Positions 6,107 to 12,397 of a DNA stretch of 12,397 nucleotides are shown here, one piece after another; position 1 is the first letter of the stretch; every line of letters starts with the position of its first letter. Made by a program: the position numbers and the translations under genes. Where the stretch lies: positions 1 through 12,397 of the forward strand of contig DAOUAQ010000121.1 in assembly GCA_034433375.1 (NCBI GenBank), given 5' to 3'. The stretch comes from DSWT01 sp034433375 (GTDB taxonomy: Bacteria; Chloroflexota; Anaerolineae; B4-G1; SLSP01). Below the pieces are notes generated by a model. It searched no databases, was not told the DNA's origin, and worked only from the letters and a program-made list of their open reading frames with translations.

Positions 6107-6775
6107 CTACGCGAAATAACTCGCCGCCAGCGCGATCAAAAACTGCCCCGCATAGTAAAAGGCCAGGCTGATGCGATTGTACTGAAACGGCTTCCAAAAT
6201 CGGTTCGCCGCCAGAATCACATCGGAGACGTAAAACAACGCCGCGCCAAGCGCAATCATCCACGCCTGCGCAGCGCCGAACGCGCGGCTGTTGAACGTCG
6301 CCACGGCCTGATTCACCATCACCGAGATGACGACGATATAAACGATGACCGGAACCTTCATCGTCCCCAACCCGCTACGGAACAAGGCATAAATCCCCAC
6401 GCCGAGCGCCGCCAACGCCAACGCCGCCAGCCAAACGATTGCGCCCATGCTCCCCAACAACAGCGTGAACGTCACCGCGTAAGCGACATGCGCCAGCAAA
6501 AAGAGCGTCAAGCCGATCATAAACGCCTTCCGGTTGGACTGGAACATCAAGGCAATGTCCCCGCCGAACGACAACGCCAGGCCGACCAACACGCCAATTG
6601 TATACGTCAGGTTCATCCCCGCCTCGCGGAACGATAGCAGCGCCGCCGCGATCACCAGCAGCGTCGCCACTGGCTTGAGCGCGTAAATCTGCCGCTGCGC
6701 CTTGCGGAATTCCGCGCGAATGAGAAAGAAGACCGTCACCGCCAACACCGGCAACACATACAAAGCTGTTTTCAT
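6107..6775 (-). CDS. YhhN family membrane protein (lysoplasmalogenase-like)
   Basis: A 222-residue integral membrane protein with about seven or eight hydrophobic helices. Diagnostic positions are KPVATLL (34-40), SFGGDIALMF with D73, LFLLAHVAYA, and near the end FYVSDVILAANRFWKP followed by YYAGQFLIALAA. These match YhhN/TMEM86 proteins, whose characterised members hydrolyse the vinyl-ether bond of lysoplasmalogens; the two aspartates are the expected catalytic residues. The start is ATG 6775 with GGAGG 4 nt upstream; a longer frame to 6913 overlaps the CaCA gene and adds a non-membrane Arg/Cys-rich leader, so it is rejected. It is the last gene of the minus-strand run, 97 bp after the CaCA gene. 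Substrate in this organism is unknown. Confidence 0.88.
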   Translation of the reverse strand: MKTALYVLPVLAVTVFFLIRAEFRKAQRQIYALKPVATLLVIAAALLSFREAGMNLTYTIGVLVGLALSFGGDIALMFQSNRKAFMIGLTLFLLAHVAYAVTFTLLLGSMGAIVWLAALALAALGVGIYALFRSGLGTMKVPVIVYIVVISVMVNQAVATFNSRAFGAAQAWMIALGAALFYVSDVILAANRFWKPFQYNRISLAFYYAGQFLIALAASYFA

Positions 6776-6813
6776 AACGCCTCCCCAAAGAATAACCTTA
6801 CTTCGACGCTTAA

Positions 6814-6831
6814 GGCGGATCACAATCCGCC
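6814..6831. repeat. Perfect hairpin between CaCA and YhhN genes
   Basis: GGCGGAT (6814-6820) and ATCCGCC (6825-6831) form a 7-bp stem around CACA. No T run follows on either strand, so it is not a standard terminator. It may be a dispersed palindromic repeat or an mRNA processing/stability element. Confidence 0.6.
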
Positions 6832-6872
6832 GTCGCAACAACGCCGGATTATGCTCTGGCGCGAGGATTGCA

Positions 6873-7862
6873 CTATCCTCCAACCCCGCGCAGGTAGAGC
6901 AAATACAACCCAACCAGATAGGTCACGATCAACAGGATCGCATCCAGCTCCACGATCCACACGCGCCGTTCAACCTGCGCCAGGTTGCCGATCAGCCCCA
7001 ACGTCGTCATCAACATCGCCAGCAAGCCCGCCAGCGCAAACACGGGATCAATCGCGCCGAGGAAACTGCCCTGGGTATAAACGACGTCGGCGAAGGCCAG
7101 CGCGAACATATTAAAGATATTGCTGCCGAACAGATTGCCCACCGCCATATCGTACGCGCCGAACCGGGCCGCAGCAATCATCGCCACCAACTCCGGCAGC
7201 GATGTGACTGCCGCGATCAACACCATGCCAACAAAACCATCCCCCAGGCCGGTGATTTCAGCAATACCGGCCCCGCTACGCACCATATACGGCGCAACCA
7301 GGACCAACACCACTGCCGTCACAGCAAAACCGATCACGGCCTTGCGGAGCGTGGGCATCTTGCCGATATCTTCACCGGTGGCCTCTTCCTCTGTCCCACT
7401 GACCGGATTGGAGCGCAACAACCAGATGCCGATGAAGTAAGTCGCCATCATCAGCAGGCTGTCCAGGCCCAGCCAGCCCAGCTTGATGTTGACATCGGCT
7501 AGTAAGAAGAAAACGGCCATACCGGTCATCATCGTGCCCAAACTTGCGGTCAGCGCGTGCTTGAGCGCCACGCGACGTAAAATGCGGTTTTTGTAGAACA
7601 GCAGGTCCAACACGCCGAGCAGCATCATATTGAACATGCTGCTCCCGAAAAGATCGCCGGCTGTCAGGTTGATATGCCCCTGGTTGATCGAGTTGAACAT
7701 CGTCAGCAACTCCGGCAGCGACGTCGCGCTGGCGATGAGCAGCGCGCCGATGAACATCCCGCTCAGCTTGGTGTGGAAGGCAATCGCGTCGCCGTATTCG
7801 GTCAGCTTGATCGCCGCAAAGACGAGGAGCGCGGCGCTGACGAAAAACATCACCCAGATCAT
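6873..7862 (-). CDS. CaCA-family Na+/Ca2+ exchanger-like protein (YrbG type)
   Basis: A 329-residue membrane protein with about ten helices in two inverted halves. Alpha-repeat 1 has SATSLPELL (45-53, E51) and GDLFGSSMFNM (69-79); alpha-repeat 2 has AVTSLPEL (218-225, E224) and GNLFGSNIFNM (242-252). The two glutamates are the conserved cation ligands of the family. Both repeats carry Asn (N78, N251) four residues after the GS serine, whereas some family members have Asp in one of them. The first repeat has GD (D70) where the second has GN. The central loop (about 151-172, EEEATGED) is acidic and short. Such proteins exchange Na+ or H+ for Ca2+ across the inner membrane. ATG 7862 follows AGGAAGG and overlaps the stop of the PII-like gene (ATGA, 4 bp), so the two are translationally coupled. 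Confidence 0.93.
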   Translation of the reverse strand: MIWVMFFVSAALLVFAAIKLTEYGDAIAFHTKLSGMFIGALLIASATSLPELLTMFNSINQGHINLTAGDLFGSSMFNMMLLGVLDLLFYKNRILRRVALKHALTASLGTMMTGMAVFFLLADVNIKLGWLGLDSLLMMATYFIGIWLLRSNPVSGTEEEATGEDIGKMPTLRKAVIGFAVTAVVLVLVAPYMVRSGAGIAEITGLGDGFVGMVLIAAVTSLPELVAMIAAARFGAYDMAVGNLFGSNIFNMFALAFADVVYTQGSFLGAIDPVFALAGLLAMLMTTLGLIGNLAQVERRVWIVELDAILLIVTYLVGLYLLYLRGVGG

Positions 7863-8227
7863 TGCGGGCCTTCCTGGCGCGTCGGGTGCTTGGGAAAGCC
7901 CTTGACGATAGGCAGCGGCCACGCCGCCAACAGCGCGTTCGCCGCCGCATCGAGGTCGCCGACGACGGTTTCAGCCTGGGCGATGCACTGTTGCACGGTC
8001 GCTTCATCCGCCACGATGCCGAACATCGTCACCGAGCACTGCCGCCGCCCCATGGAGAACGTCTCGAACATAAAGCGCATCGGGATATGCCGGCTTTTCG
8101 CTCCGGCGCGATGAAAACACGTGCTATCCACGAACACCACGTCGTCAATATGGATATCCTTCCACGCTTCCAGCACCGCATTAAGTTGATCCACATCATC
8201 AGTTACCAACATCATCATGTAAACCAT
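7859..8227 (-). CDS. PII-like (GlnB superfamily) protein coupled to the CaCA gene
   Basis: A 122-residue soluble protein whose pattern of strands and helices fits the ferredoxin-like fold of PII/CutA proteins: strand YMMMLVT (3-9), helix DVDQLNAVLEAWKD (11-24), strand DVVFVDS (29-35), a long loop (36-62), strand SVTMFGI (65-71), helix ADEATVQQCIAQAETVVGDL (73-92), strand ALLAAWPLPIV (98-108). The VVGDLD segment followed by a hydrophobic strand recalls small transporter-linked PII-like proteins. The classical uridylylated Tyr51 T-loop sequence is absent. The start is ATG 8227, with GGGAGG 6 nt upstream; a longer frame to 8422 would translate the heptamer array and is rejected. Its stop overlaps the exchanger start, so it may sense a ligand and gate that exchanger. 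The fold call is from reading alone. Confidence 0.7.
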   Translation of the reverse strand: MVYMMMLVTDDVDQLNAVLEAWKDIHIDDVVFVDSTCFHRAGAKSRHIPMRFMFETFSMGRRQCSVTMFGIVADEATVQQCIAQAETVVGDLDAAANALLAAWPLPIVKGFPKHPTRQEGPQ

Positions 8228-8244
8228 TGCAAACCTCCCGAGAT

Positions 8245-8314
8245 AGTCCAAAGTCCGAAGTCCGAAGTCCGAAGTCCAATGTCCAAAGTCCAAAATCCAA
8301 AATCTAAAATCCAA
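8245..8314. repeat. Tandem array of degenerate 7-bp repeats (about 10 units)
   Basis: Ten consecutive heptamers of consensus A-R-T-C-C-R-A: AGTCCAA, AGTCCGA three times, AGTCCAA, TGTCCAA, AGTCCAA, AATCCAA, AATCTAA, AATCCAA. The array fills nearly all of the gap between the sulfatase and PII-like genes and enters the sulfatase reading frame. Similar heptamer tracts are known from intergenic DNA of several bacterial phyla. Variants are grouped (GA-type units together, AAT-type together), as expected from slippage. Confidence 0.9.
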
Positions 8315-9761
8315 AACTCGTCGAGGGCAATCCGCGCGGGTCTTCACCCGGCGGGACGACGTCCGCCGCGCGGATGTACCAATCGAGCAACCCCGCTTCC
8401 ATTTGTGCGCGAATGTCAGCATAGGTCGGGTCTGGGTAGACGTTGCGCAGCTCGCGCGGATCGGCGCGCAGGTCGTACAACTCGCTCACGCCGAGGGGAC
8501 GGCGCACGAGTTTGTAGTCGAGCGTGCGCAGCATCACCGCGCGGCAGACGCTCAGAGGATGCTCCTGCTGCTGTAATCCTTTGGGGTAGTAGATGTTCGT
8601 CGCGTCGCGGAAGATGTCGGCGTTGGCGCGGCCCTCGAAGGCGTGCGGCTCGTGCGGATCGTAGCCGCCCTCGGCGAAAACGGCGCGGTCGGGGTCGCCG
8701 GGCGCGCCGCCAAGCTGCGGGACGAGTGATTGCGCGAAGTGCGTGCGGCAATTTGCCGCCCGCGCCTCCACCCCCGCCAGATCGAGCGCCGTCGCCATGA
8801 TGTCGAAGAACTCCACCGGCTCGCGGACGACGTGACCCGCTGCCCCACCCGGCGCGCGGATGATCAACGGGACACGAGTCAGCGTGTCGTCGAGCGCGCT
8901 GGGCCACTTCTCCACCAGACCGTAATCGCCGGCCCAGTCGCCGTGGTCGCTGGTGACGATGACGCACGTGTTCTCCACCAGCCCGGTCTCGTCCAGCGCA
9001 TCCAGCAGTTGGCCGAGCATCCAGTCCACATAGCTGTTGGAACCGAGATACACGGCCTGAATCTTGGCGAAAACCCCATCCGATACTTCATCCAGGCGAC
9101 GATAGCGCCGGATTAGATCGAAGTAGTCCGGCTTGCCCGGCAGATTCGCGGGACGCAATGGCGGAATATCCGCCGGATTGACCATATCGTGGAACGGTTG
9201 CGGGCAAGCGTAAGGTGGGTGCGGCAGCGAAAGCGGCAAATACAGGATAAACGGCTCGGATTGTCTGGCCTGATTGCGCAGAAAGTCAATGCCGGCCTGC
9301 ACGCAGCACATATCGCCGGTCTCCTCCGGTTGGCCGGGGAACGGCTCGTAGAGGAAGCTGAAATAGCCCGGCTCACCCGGCTGAAAGAGGTTCGGACCAG
9401 CGCGCCCGCCGCCGAAGTCCGCGAAATGATCCACCGCACCGGCGAAAGATTCGGCAGCGTACAGATCGTTCTTGCCGTACCACTCGATGTGATAGCCCGC
9501 CTCCTTGAGATAGCGGAACAAACTCGGCTCGTGCGGGCGCAGCAGATGCCACAGTGTCCTGTGACCGGAGACGTGCGGATACCAGCCCGTCATCAAACTG
9601 CACCGCGACGGCGAGCAGACCGTGTGCTGCACGTGACATTGATCGAAGCGCGCGCCCTCAGCGGCCAGCCGGTCGTAGTTGGGCATCGACACCAGCGGAT
9701 GCCCGTAACACGACACGCTCTCCGCGCGCATCTCATCGGGGATGAAAAAGATGAAGTTCAT
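8304..9761 (-). CDS. Sulfatase (type I, Cys-type formylglycine-dependent)
   Basis: A 485-residue alkaline-phosphatase-superfamily sulfatase. The maturation motif is C49-S-P-S-R53 (VCSPSRCSLMTGWYP), where C49 would be converted to formylglycine. Metal and active-site positions visible are D9 in FFIPDEMRAES, K97 (YGKND), H181 (SLPHPPY), D272/H273 (VTSDHGDWAGDYG) and K285. The N-terminus has no signal peptide, so the enzyme seems cytoplasmic and would act on an imported small sulfate ester or sulfated sugar. ATG 9761 follows GAGGA closely. The C-terminal residues SFGF and the stop codon are encoded by the heptamer array, so the tail has been reshaped by the repeat. No sulfatase-maturing enzyme is in the window. 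It sits 53 bp after the URO-D-like gene and is probably co-transcribed. Substrate unknown. Confidence 0.93.
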   Translation of the reverse strand: MNFIFFIPDEMRAESVSCYGHPLVSMPNYDRLAAEGARFDQCHVQHTVCSPSRCSLMTGWYPHVSGHRTLWHLLRPHEPSLFRYLKEAGYHIEWYGKNDLYAAESFAGAVDHFADFGGGRAGPNLFQPGEPGYFSFLYEPFPGQPEETGDMCCVQAGIDFLRNQARQSEPFILYLPLSLPHPPYACPQPFHDMVNPADIPPLRPANLPGKPDYFDLIRRYRRLDEVSDGVFAKIQAVYLGSNSYVDWMLGQLLDALDETGLVENTCVIVTSDHGDWAGDYGLVEKWPSALDDTLTRVPLIIRAPGGAAGHVVREPVEFFDIMATALDLAGVEARAANCRTHFAQSLVPQLGGAPGDPDRAVFAEGGYDPHEPHAFEGRANADIFRDATNIYYPKGLQQQEHPLSVCRAVMLRTLDYKLVRRPLGVSELYDLRADPRELRNVYPDPTYADIRAQMEAGLLDWYIRAADVVPPGEDPRGLPSTSFGF

Positions 9762-9769
9762 AAGTCCTC

Positions 9770-9796
9770 AATCCGTTAAAATCCGTTCAATCCGTT
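9770..9796. repeat. Three AATCCGTT direct repeats
   Basis: AATCCGTT occurs at 9770-9777, 9780-9787 and 9789-9796 in the 53-bp gap between the URO-D-like and sulfatase genes. The irregular spacing (10 and 9 bp) suggests a small degenerate repeat tract of the same general kind as the heptamer array. No function is evident. Confidence 0.7.
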
Positions 9797-9814
9797 GACA
9801 AATATCTGTCTGTG

Positions 9815-10906
9815 TCAGCGGGTGTAATTCCGCCCTTCGTCGAGCATGGCAAGGTAATTGTCCAGCGGGAGATAGTTCGCTACGCTGTTGCCCGTGCCCA
9901 GGCAGTAGCCGCCGCCCGGCTGGCACACGTCGAGCGTATCCCGCACCCGCGCTCGGACGGCGGCCTCATCGGCGCGACAGAGGAAGTCCATATCGATGCC
10001 GCCGAGCAGCGCGATCCGGTGACCGTATCGGCGTTTCGCGTCGCGCACATCCTCGATCGTGTCCTCGAACGAGTGTTTGGCATCGATTTTCACGTCCTCG
10101 ATCAGGTCCTCCATAATCCCTGCCAGATTGCCGCAGGCGTGCAGCAAATACGGCTTGCCCGCTGCGTGCGCCATCGCCGCCATCTTCTTGTGACCGGGAA
10201 ACACAAACGCGCGCAAGTCTTGCGGGCTGATCAGCGTGCTGGTCTTGAAGCCCATATCGTCGCTGCCCCAGATGATTCCCACGCGCTTGAATTCGAGAAT
10301 ACGCTCCAAAACCACCGTGTACAAATCCAGCAACCGGTCGGCAATCGCCTGGACCAGATCGCGCTGATCGTACAGGGCATAGCACAGCGTCTCGTAGCCC
10401 ATCAGCCAGGTGACGTACTCCGCGAAGTGGGCGAAGCCACCGCTGCCGATAATGCACATATCGTCGGGCAGATTTTTATCGTACCACTCCAACGCGCGAT
10501 AGGTCAGCTTGTGGGGATCAGGCCACGGATATCGCTCAAATTCATTCCAGTTGGTGATCGGCCCGCGGCGCTCATCCACAAACGAACGGCCTCCGGCGCG
10601 CTGCAATCCGGCAGTGTCCTCGGTCTCGGCGCGATGCAGCGGCATCTCGATGTTGTCCGCGCCCTGGCGCACGTAGTCGTAGCCCAAATACCGCTGGATG
10701 CGGATTTGCCGCTTCCAGGCGAAGTGCGGATCGGCCTCGTCCAGCCCACTGAGCAGGCCGAAACGTTGGCACACTATCTCTTGCACCTCGCCATCCAGGA
10801 ACAGCTCAATGTGGTGTACCCGCTTCGGCGTCCCACGACGCATGATGCAATCGCGCAGAGCCTCCCAATCAGGCGTAACATGCGTGGAAAAGAATGTCTC
10901 AGCCAT
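9815..10906 (-). CDS. Uroporphyrinogen decarboxylase-like protein (MtaA/CmuA-type methyltransferase superfamily)
   Basis: A 363-residue TIM-barrel protein of the URO-D superfamily. Its C-terminal half carries LLHACGN (H256-x-C258), KHSFED, LGGIDMDFL and GGGYCLGTGNSV with C335. An H-x-C followed by a distant Cys is the zinc-binding arrangement of MtaA/MtbA-type corrinoid:coenzyme M methyltransferases, so a zinc-dependent methyl transfer is more likely than heme synthesis. No corrinoid protein gene is in the window. GSDDMGF (215-221) is a further family-like segment. ATG 10906 follows AGGAGG at 4 nt. It is the first gene of the minus-strand run and precedes the sulfatase; relatives of both occur together in sugar or osmolyte catabolism clusters, so they may act on one methylated or sulfated substrate (inference). 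No convincing promoter was found upstream. Confidence 0.85.
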   Translation of the reverse strand: MAETFFSTHVTPDWEALRDCIMRRGTPKRVHHIELFLDGEVQEIVCQRFGLLSGLDEADPHFAWKRQIRIQRYLGYDYVRQGADNIEMPLHRAETEDTAGLQRAGGRSFVDERRGPITNWNEFERYPWPDPHKLTYRALEWYDKNLPDDMCIIGSGGFAHFAEYVTWLMGYETLCYALYDQRDLVQAIADRLLDLYTVVLERILEFKRVGIIWGSDDMGFKTSTLISPQDLRAFVFPGHKKMAAMAHAAGKPYLLHACGNLAGIMEDLIEDVKIDAKHSFEDTIEDVRDAKRRYGHRIALLGGIDMDFLCRADEAAVRARVRDTLDVCQPGGGYCLGTGNSVANYLPLDNYLAMLDEGRNYTR

Positions 10907-10956
10907 CTTACCTCCTCAAGCAATCAGATTGTCAACGCTGTCAGTTTGCCGCTGCG

Positions 10957-10979
10957 AGAACAAGCTAACAGCTTGCTCT
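10957..10979. repeat. Small imperfect palindrome upstream of the URO-D-like gene
   Basis: AGAACAAGCT and AGCTTGCTCT pair around AAC with one mismatch. It is probably a dispersed palindromic repeat; no T run follows in the direction of the upstream genes. Confidence 0.5.
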
Positions 10980-11054
10980 ACAACCTTCACAACCGAGATG
11001 AAACACGCCCGTCAGGGATGACTTTATCACGACTACAAAAGAAGCGCAAATGCA

Positions 11055-11091
11055 CAAAAAACGCGCGGCTTGTGTCGAAAAAGCCGCGCGT
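11055..11091 (-). terminator. Intrinsic terminator after the TspO-like gene
   Basis: On the minus strand, an 11-bp perfect stem ACGCGCGGCTT / AAGCCGCGCGT (11081-11091 with 11061-11071) around a 9-nt loop is followed directly by TTTTTT. It lies 31 bp after the TspO-like stop codon and closes the peroxidase/TspO-like operon, insulating it from the URO-D-led run. Confidence 0.88.
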
Positions 11092-11122
11092 CTCGCCATT
11101 CCAAAATGGGATGCTGTCAAAC

Positions 11123-11890
11123 TTACGTCGCCGCTTGCCGCGCCGGACGCCGCAGAAAGAACGCCGCAGCCAGCGTCAGCGCCACCAGCCCGAAGGTGAT
11201 CCAGGTGGGGATGACGACCGCAGCCGCCGCCGCGTGCTTGATCCCGATCCCGGCCAGCGCCCACAGCAGCACCAGCGCGTAGGCCACGTCGCGGCGGGTG
11301 AACGCCATCAGCGTCGCAATCACCAGCACGGCGAACAGCACTATCGCCATCCAGATTTCGGGCGCGATCCCAAAGCCGTTCCACTTCAGGTAATCCAGCA
11401 GAGATGTCGCGTTTGCGGCAGTCGCCACCGTGATCCAGCCCAAGTAGATGCTGAACGGCACGCGCGCCGCCCAGGTTTCTGCCGTGGAAACCTTCGTCCG
11501 GCCAATGCCCAAACGCAAATAGGTGATGATCAACGTGGCAAGCAGCGCCAACATCGCAATCAACGTCAGCGGGAATTGCAAATAGTGCCACAGGAAAATC
11601 CACACACTGTTCGCCAGCCCACCAAGCGCAATCCACCAGCCGGTTGCGCGCAGGCGAGGGTTTTCGCGTTGGGCAGGCAGCGCCTGGAAGATAGCAAAGG
11701 CGATCAAGCCAATGTAAATCACGCCCCAGATCGAAAACACGTAGCCCGCCGGGACAAAGTAGACCTGAAATCGGTCGGAGATTTCACCGGTCATCAACCC
11801 GTTGAGCGGCAAGCCGTTCGCCAGCCCATTGACGACGAGTGTGATCAGAATCGTTACGATCACAGCAATTTGTCGTTGTTTGTCTTTCAT
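11123..11890 (-). CDS. TspO/MBR-related tryptophan-rich membrane protein
   Basis: A 255-residue membrane protein with about seven or eight helices and a short charged N-terminus (MKDKQRQ). NGLANGLPLNGLMTGEISDR (21-40) and VYFVPAGYVFSIWGVIYIGL (43-62) are characteristic of the long TspO-related group; FVPAGYVFSIWG corresponds to the Trp-rich core of TspO/MBR. Further conserved tryptophans occur in TGWWIALGG, SVWIFLWHY and YLGWITVA. Classical TspO is about 150-160 residues; this longer form has extra C-terminal helices. TspO proteins bind porphyrins and other hydrophobic ligands and are linked to oxidative-stress responses, but the role of the longer group is not settled. ATG 11890 follows AGAGGAG at 6 nt. 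It begins 12 bp after the peroxidase stop and ends before a strong terminator. Confidence 0.85.
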   Translation of the reverse strand: MKDKQRQIAVIVTILITLVVNGLANGLPLNGLMTGEISDRFQVYFVPAGYVFSIWGVIYIGLIAFAIFQALPAQRENPRLRATGWWIALGGLANSVWIFLWHYLQFPLTLIAMLALLATLIITYLRLGIGRTKVSTAETWAARVPFSIYLGWITVATAANATSLLDYLKWNGFGIAPEIWMAIVLFAVLVIATLMAFTRRDVAYALVLLWALAGIGIKHAAAAAVVIPTWITFGLVALTLAAAFFLRRPARQAAT

Positions 11891-11902
11891 AAGTATCTCC
11901 TC

Positions 11903-12388
11903 TTACACCAGAAGCGCCTCTATGTCTGGCGCGATATCCGCCGGTTCGACGTTCGGCTCGAAGCGCTTCACGACATTCCCTTCCGCGTCCACCAGGAATT
12001 TGGTGAAGTTCCACTTGATCGCCTTCACACCCAGCTTGGCTGGTGCGGCCTTTTTGAGGTACTTGTACAACGGATGCGCGCCGTTGCCATTCACATCGAT
12101 CTTGGCGAACATGGGGAACGTGACCCCATAGTTTACCTGACAAAAGTTCTGGATTTCCTCGTTTGTGCCCGGATCCTGGCTCATAAACTGATTGCAGGGG
12201 AACCCCAGGATTTCGAAGCCCCGGTCGCGGTACTGCTCATACAACGCCTGCAAACCTGTAAATTGCGGCGTGAATCCACACTTGCTCGCCGTGTTGACGA
12301 TCAACAACACCTTGCCCTTGTAATCCGCCAGCGATTTGGGCAATCCCATCATGGACGTCACCGTAAAATCATAAACTGTCTCAGCCAT
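11903..12388 (-). CDS. Glutathione peroxidase family (Cys-type, probably thioredoxin-linked)
   Basis: A complete 161-residue thioredoxin-fold peroxidase. The peroxidatic cysteine is C37 in VNTASKCGFTPQF; where selenoenzymes have Sec, a normal Cys codon is present. The second signature LGFPCNQF (61-68) supplies the active-site Gln, and WNFTKFLVD (126-134) supplies Trp and Asn. C83 (IQNFCQVNYGV) is at the position of the resolving cysteine of two-Cys, thioredoxin-dependent members, so despite the family name thioredoxin is the likely reductant. It reduces H2O2 and lipid hydroperoxides in the cytoplasm. ATG 12388 has AGGAT just upstream, at the window edge, and the promoter is outside. It is co-directional with the TspO-like gene 12 bp downstream, pairing peroxide removal with a porphyrin/lipid-related membrane protein. 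Confidence 0.95.
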   Translation of the reverse strand: MAETVYDFTVTSMMGLPKSLADYKGKVLLIVNTASKCGFTPQFTGLQALYEQYRDRGFEILGFPCNQFMSQDPGTNEEIQNFCQVNYGVTFPMFAKIDVNGNGAHPLYKYLKKAAPAKLGVKAIKWNFTKFLVDAEGNVVKRFEPNVEPADIAPDIEALLV

Positions 12389-12397
12389 TTCGATCCT

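Noticed and set aside
6702..7502. 266-codon plus-strand open frame across the CaCA and YhhN genes
   Set aside because: It is antisense to two recognisable membrane proteins; its Gln/His-rich translation is the mirror of hydrophobic codons.
8245..8314. Repeat array considered as CRISPR
   Set aside because: Units are contiguous 7-mers without spacers, and no cas genes are present.
7862..8800. 312-codon plus-strand frame across PII-like, heptamer array and sulfatase genes
   Set aside because: It translates the heptamer array and GC-rich antisense sequence; no protein motifs are seen.
9815..10906. URO-D-like protein considered as HemE of heme synthesis
   Set aside because: The HxC...C zinc-ligand pattern, a poor match to HemE signature segments and the catabolic-type neighbourhood point to the methyltransferase side of the superfamily.
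10930..10935. TTGACA on the minus strand ahead of the URO-D-like gene, considered as a -35 box
   Set aside because: At 16-18 bp downstream it reaches the ribosome binding site and start region, with no -10 box.

Overview
The window looks like a chromosomal piece of an environmental bacterium of moderately high GC, most plausibly Chloroflexota (Anaerolineae/Caldilineae-like). This is inferred from gene content (DUF433/DUF5615 pair, a YhhN-type and a TspO-type membrane protein, an intracellular-type sulfatase beside a URO-D-like protein) and from intergenic DNA rich in short degenerate repeats (7-bp AGTCCAA-type units, a CCAC-GGAGACACAGAG inverted repeat). No rRNA, tRNA, CRISPR array or intact transposase was seen.

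Layout. Bases 1-49 (minus) hold the start of a TIGR04076-like gene. Bases 94-578 (minus) hold a DUF433 antitoxin-like gene followed without a gap by a DUF5615 PIN-like toxin gene that has lost its middle by a frameshifting deletion. An AraC-family regulator (743-1705, minus) faces a plus-strand gene run: a 63-aa unknown protein, two aldo/keto reductases of different families, a cysteine-free carboxymuconolactone-decarboxylase-like protein and a 14-TM DHA2-type MFS exporter (2050-6046). The divergent region has a promoter candidate on each side, nested inverted repeats between them and a strong G-quadruplex motif in the predicted regulator leader. The set reads as an inducible reduction-and-export module for reactive carbonyl or aromatic compounds.

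A long minus-strand run (10906 down to 6107) then converges on the MFS gene: URO-D-like protein with a zinc-methyltransferase-type HxC...C signature, sulfatase, PII-like small protein, CaCA Na+/Ca2+ exchanger-like protein and YhhN/lysoplasmalogenase-like protein. The PII-like and exchanger genes overlap by ATGA, suggesting a regulator-transporter pair. Upstream, separated by a clear intrinsic terminator (11055-11091), lie a TspO-related membrane protein and a Cys-type glutathione peroxidase, 12 bp apart and probably one operon.

The items most worth following are the PII-like/CaCA pair, the regulatory region at 1768-1953 (operator candidates plus G4-versus-hairpin leader), the deleted DUF5615 toxin beside an intact antitoxin, and the heptamer array that supplies the stop codon of the sulfatase. 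All functional calls come from reading sequence motifs; no database search was run.
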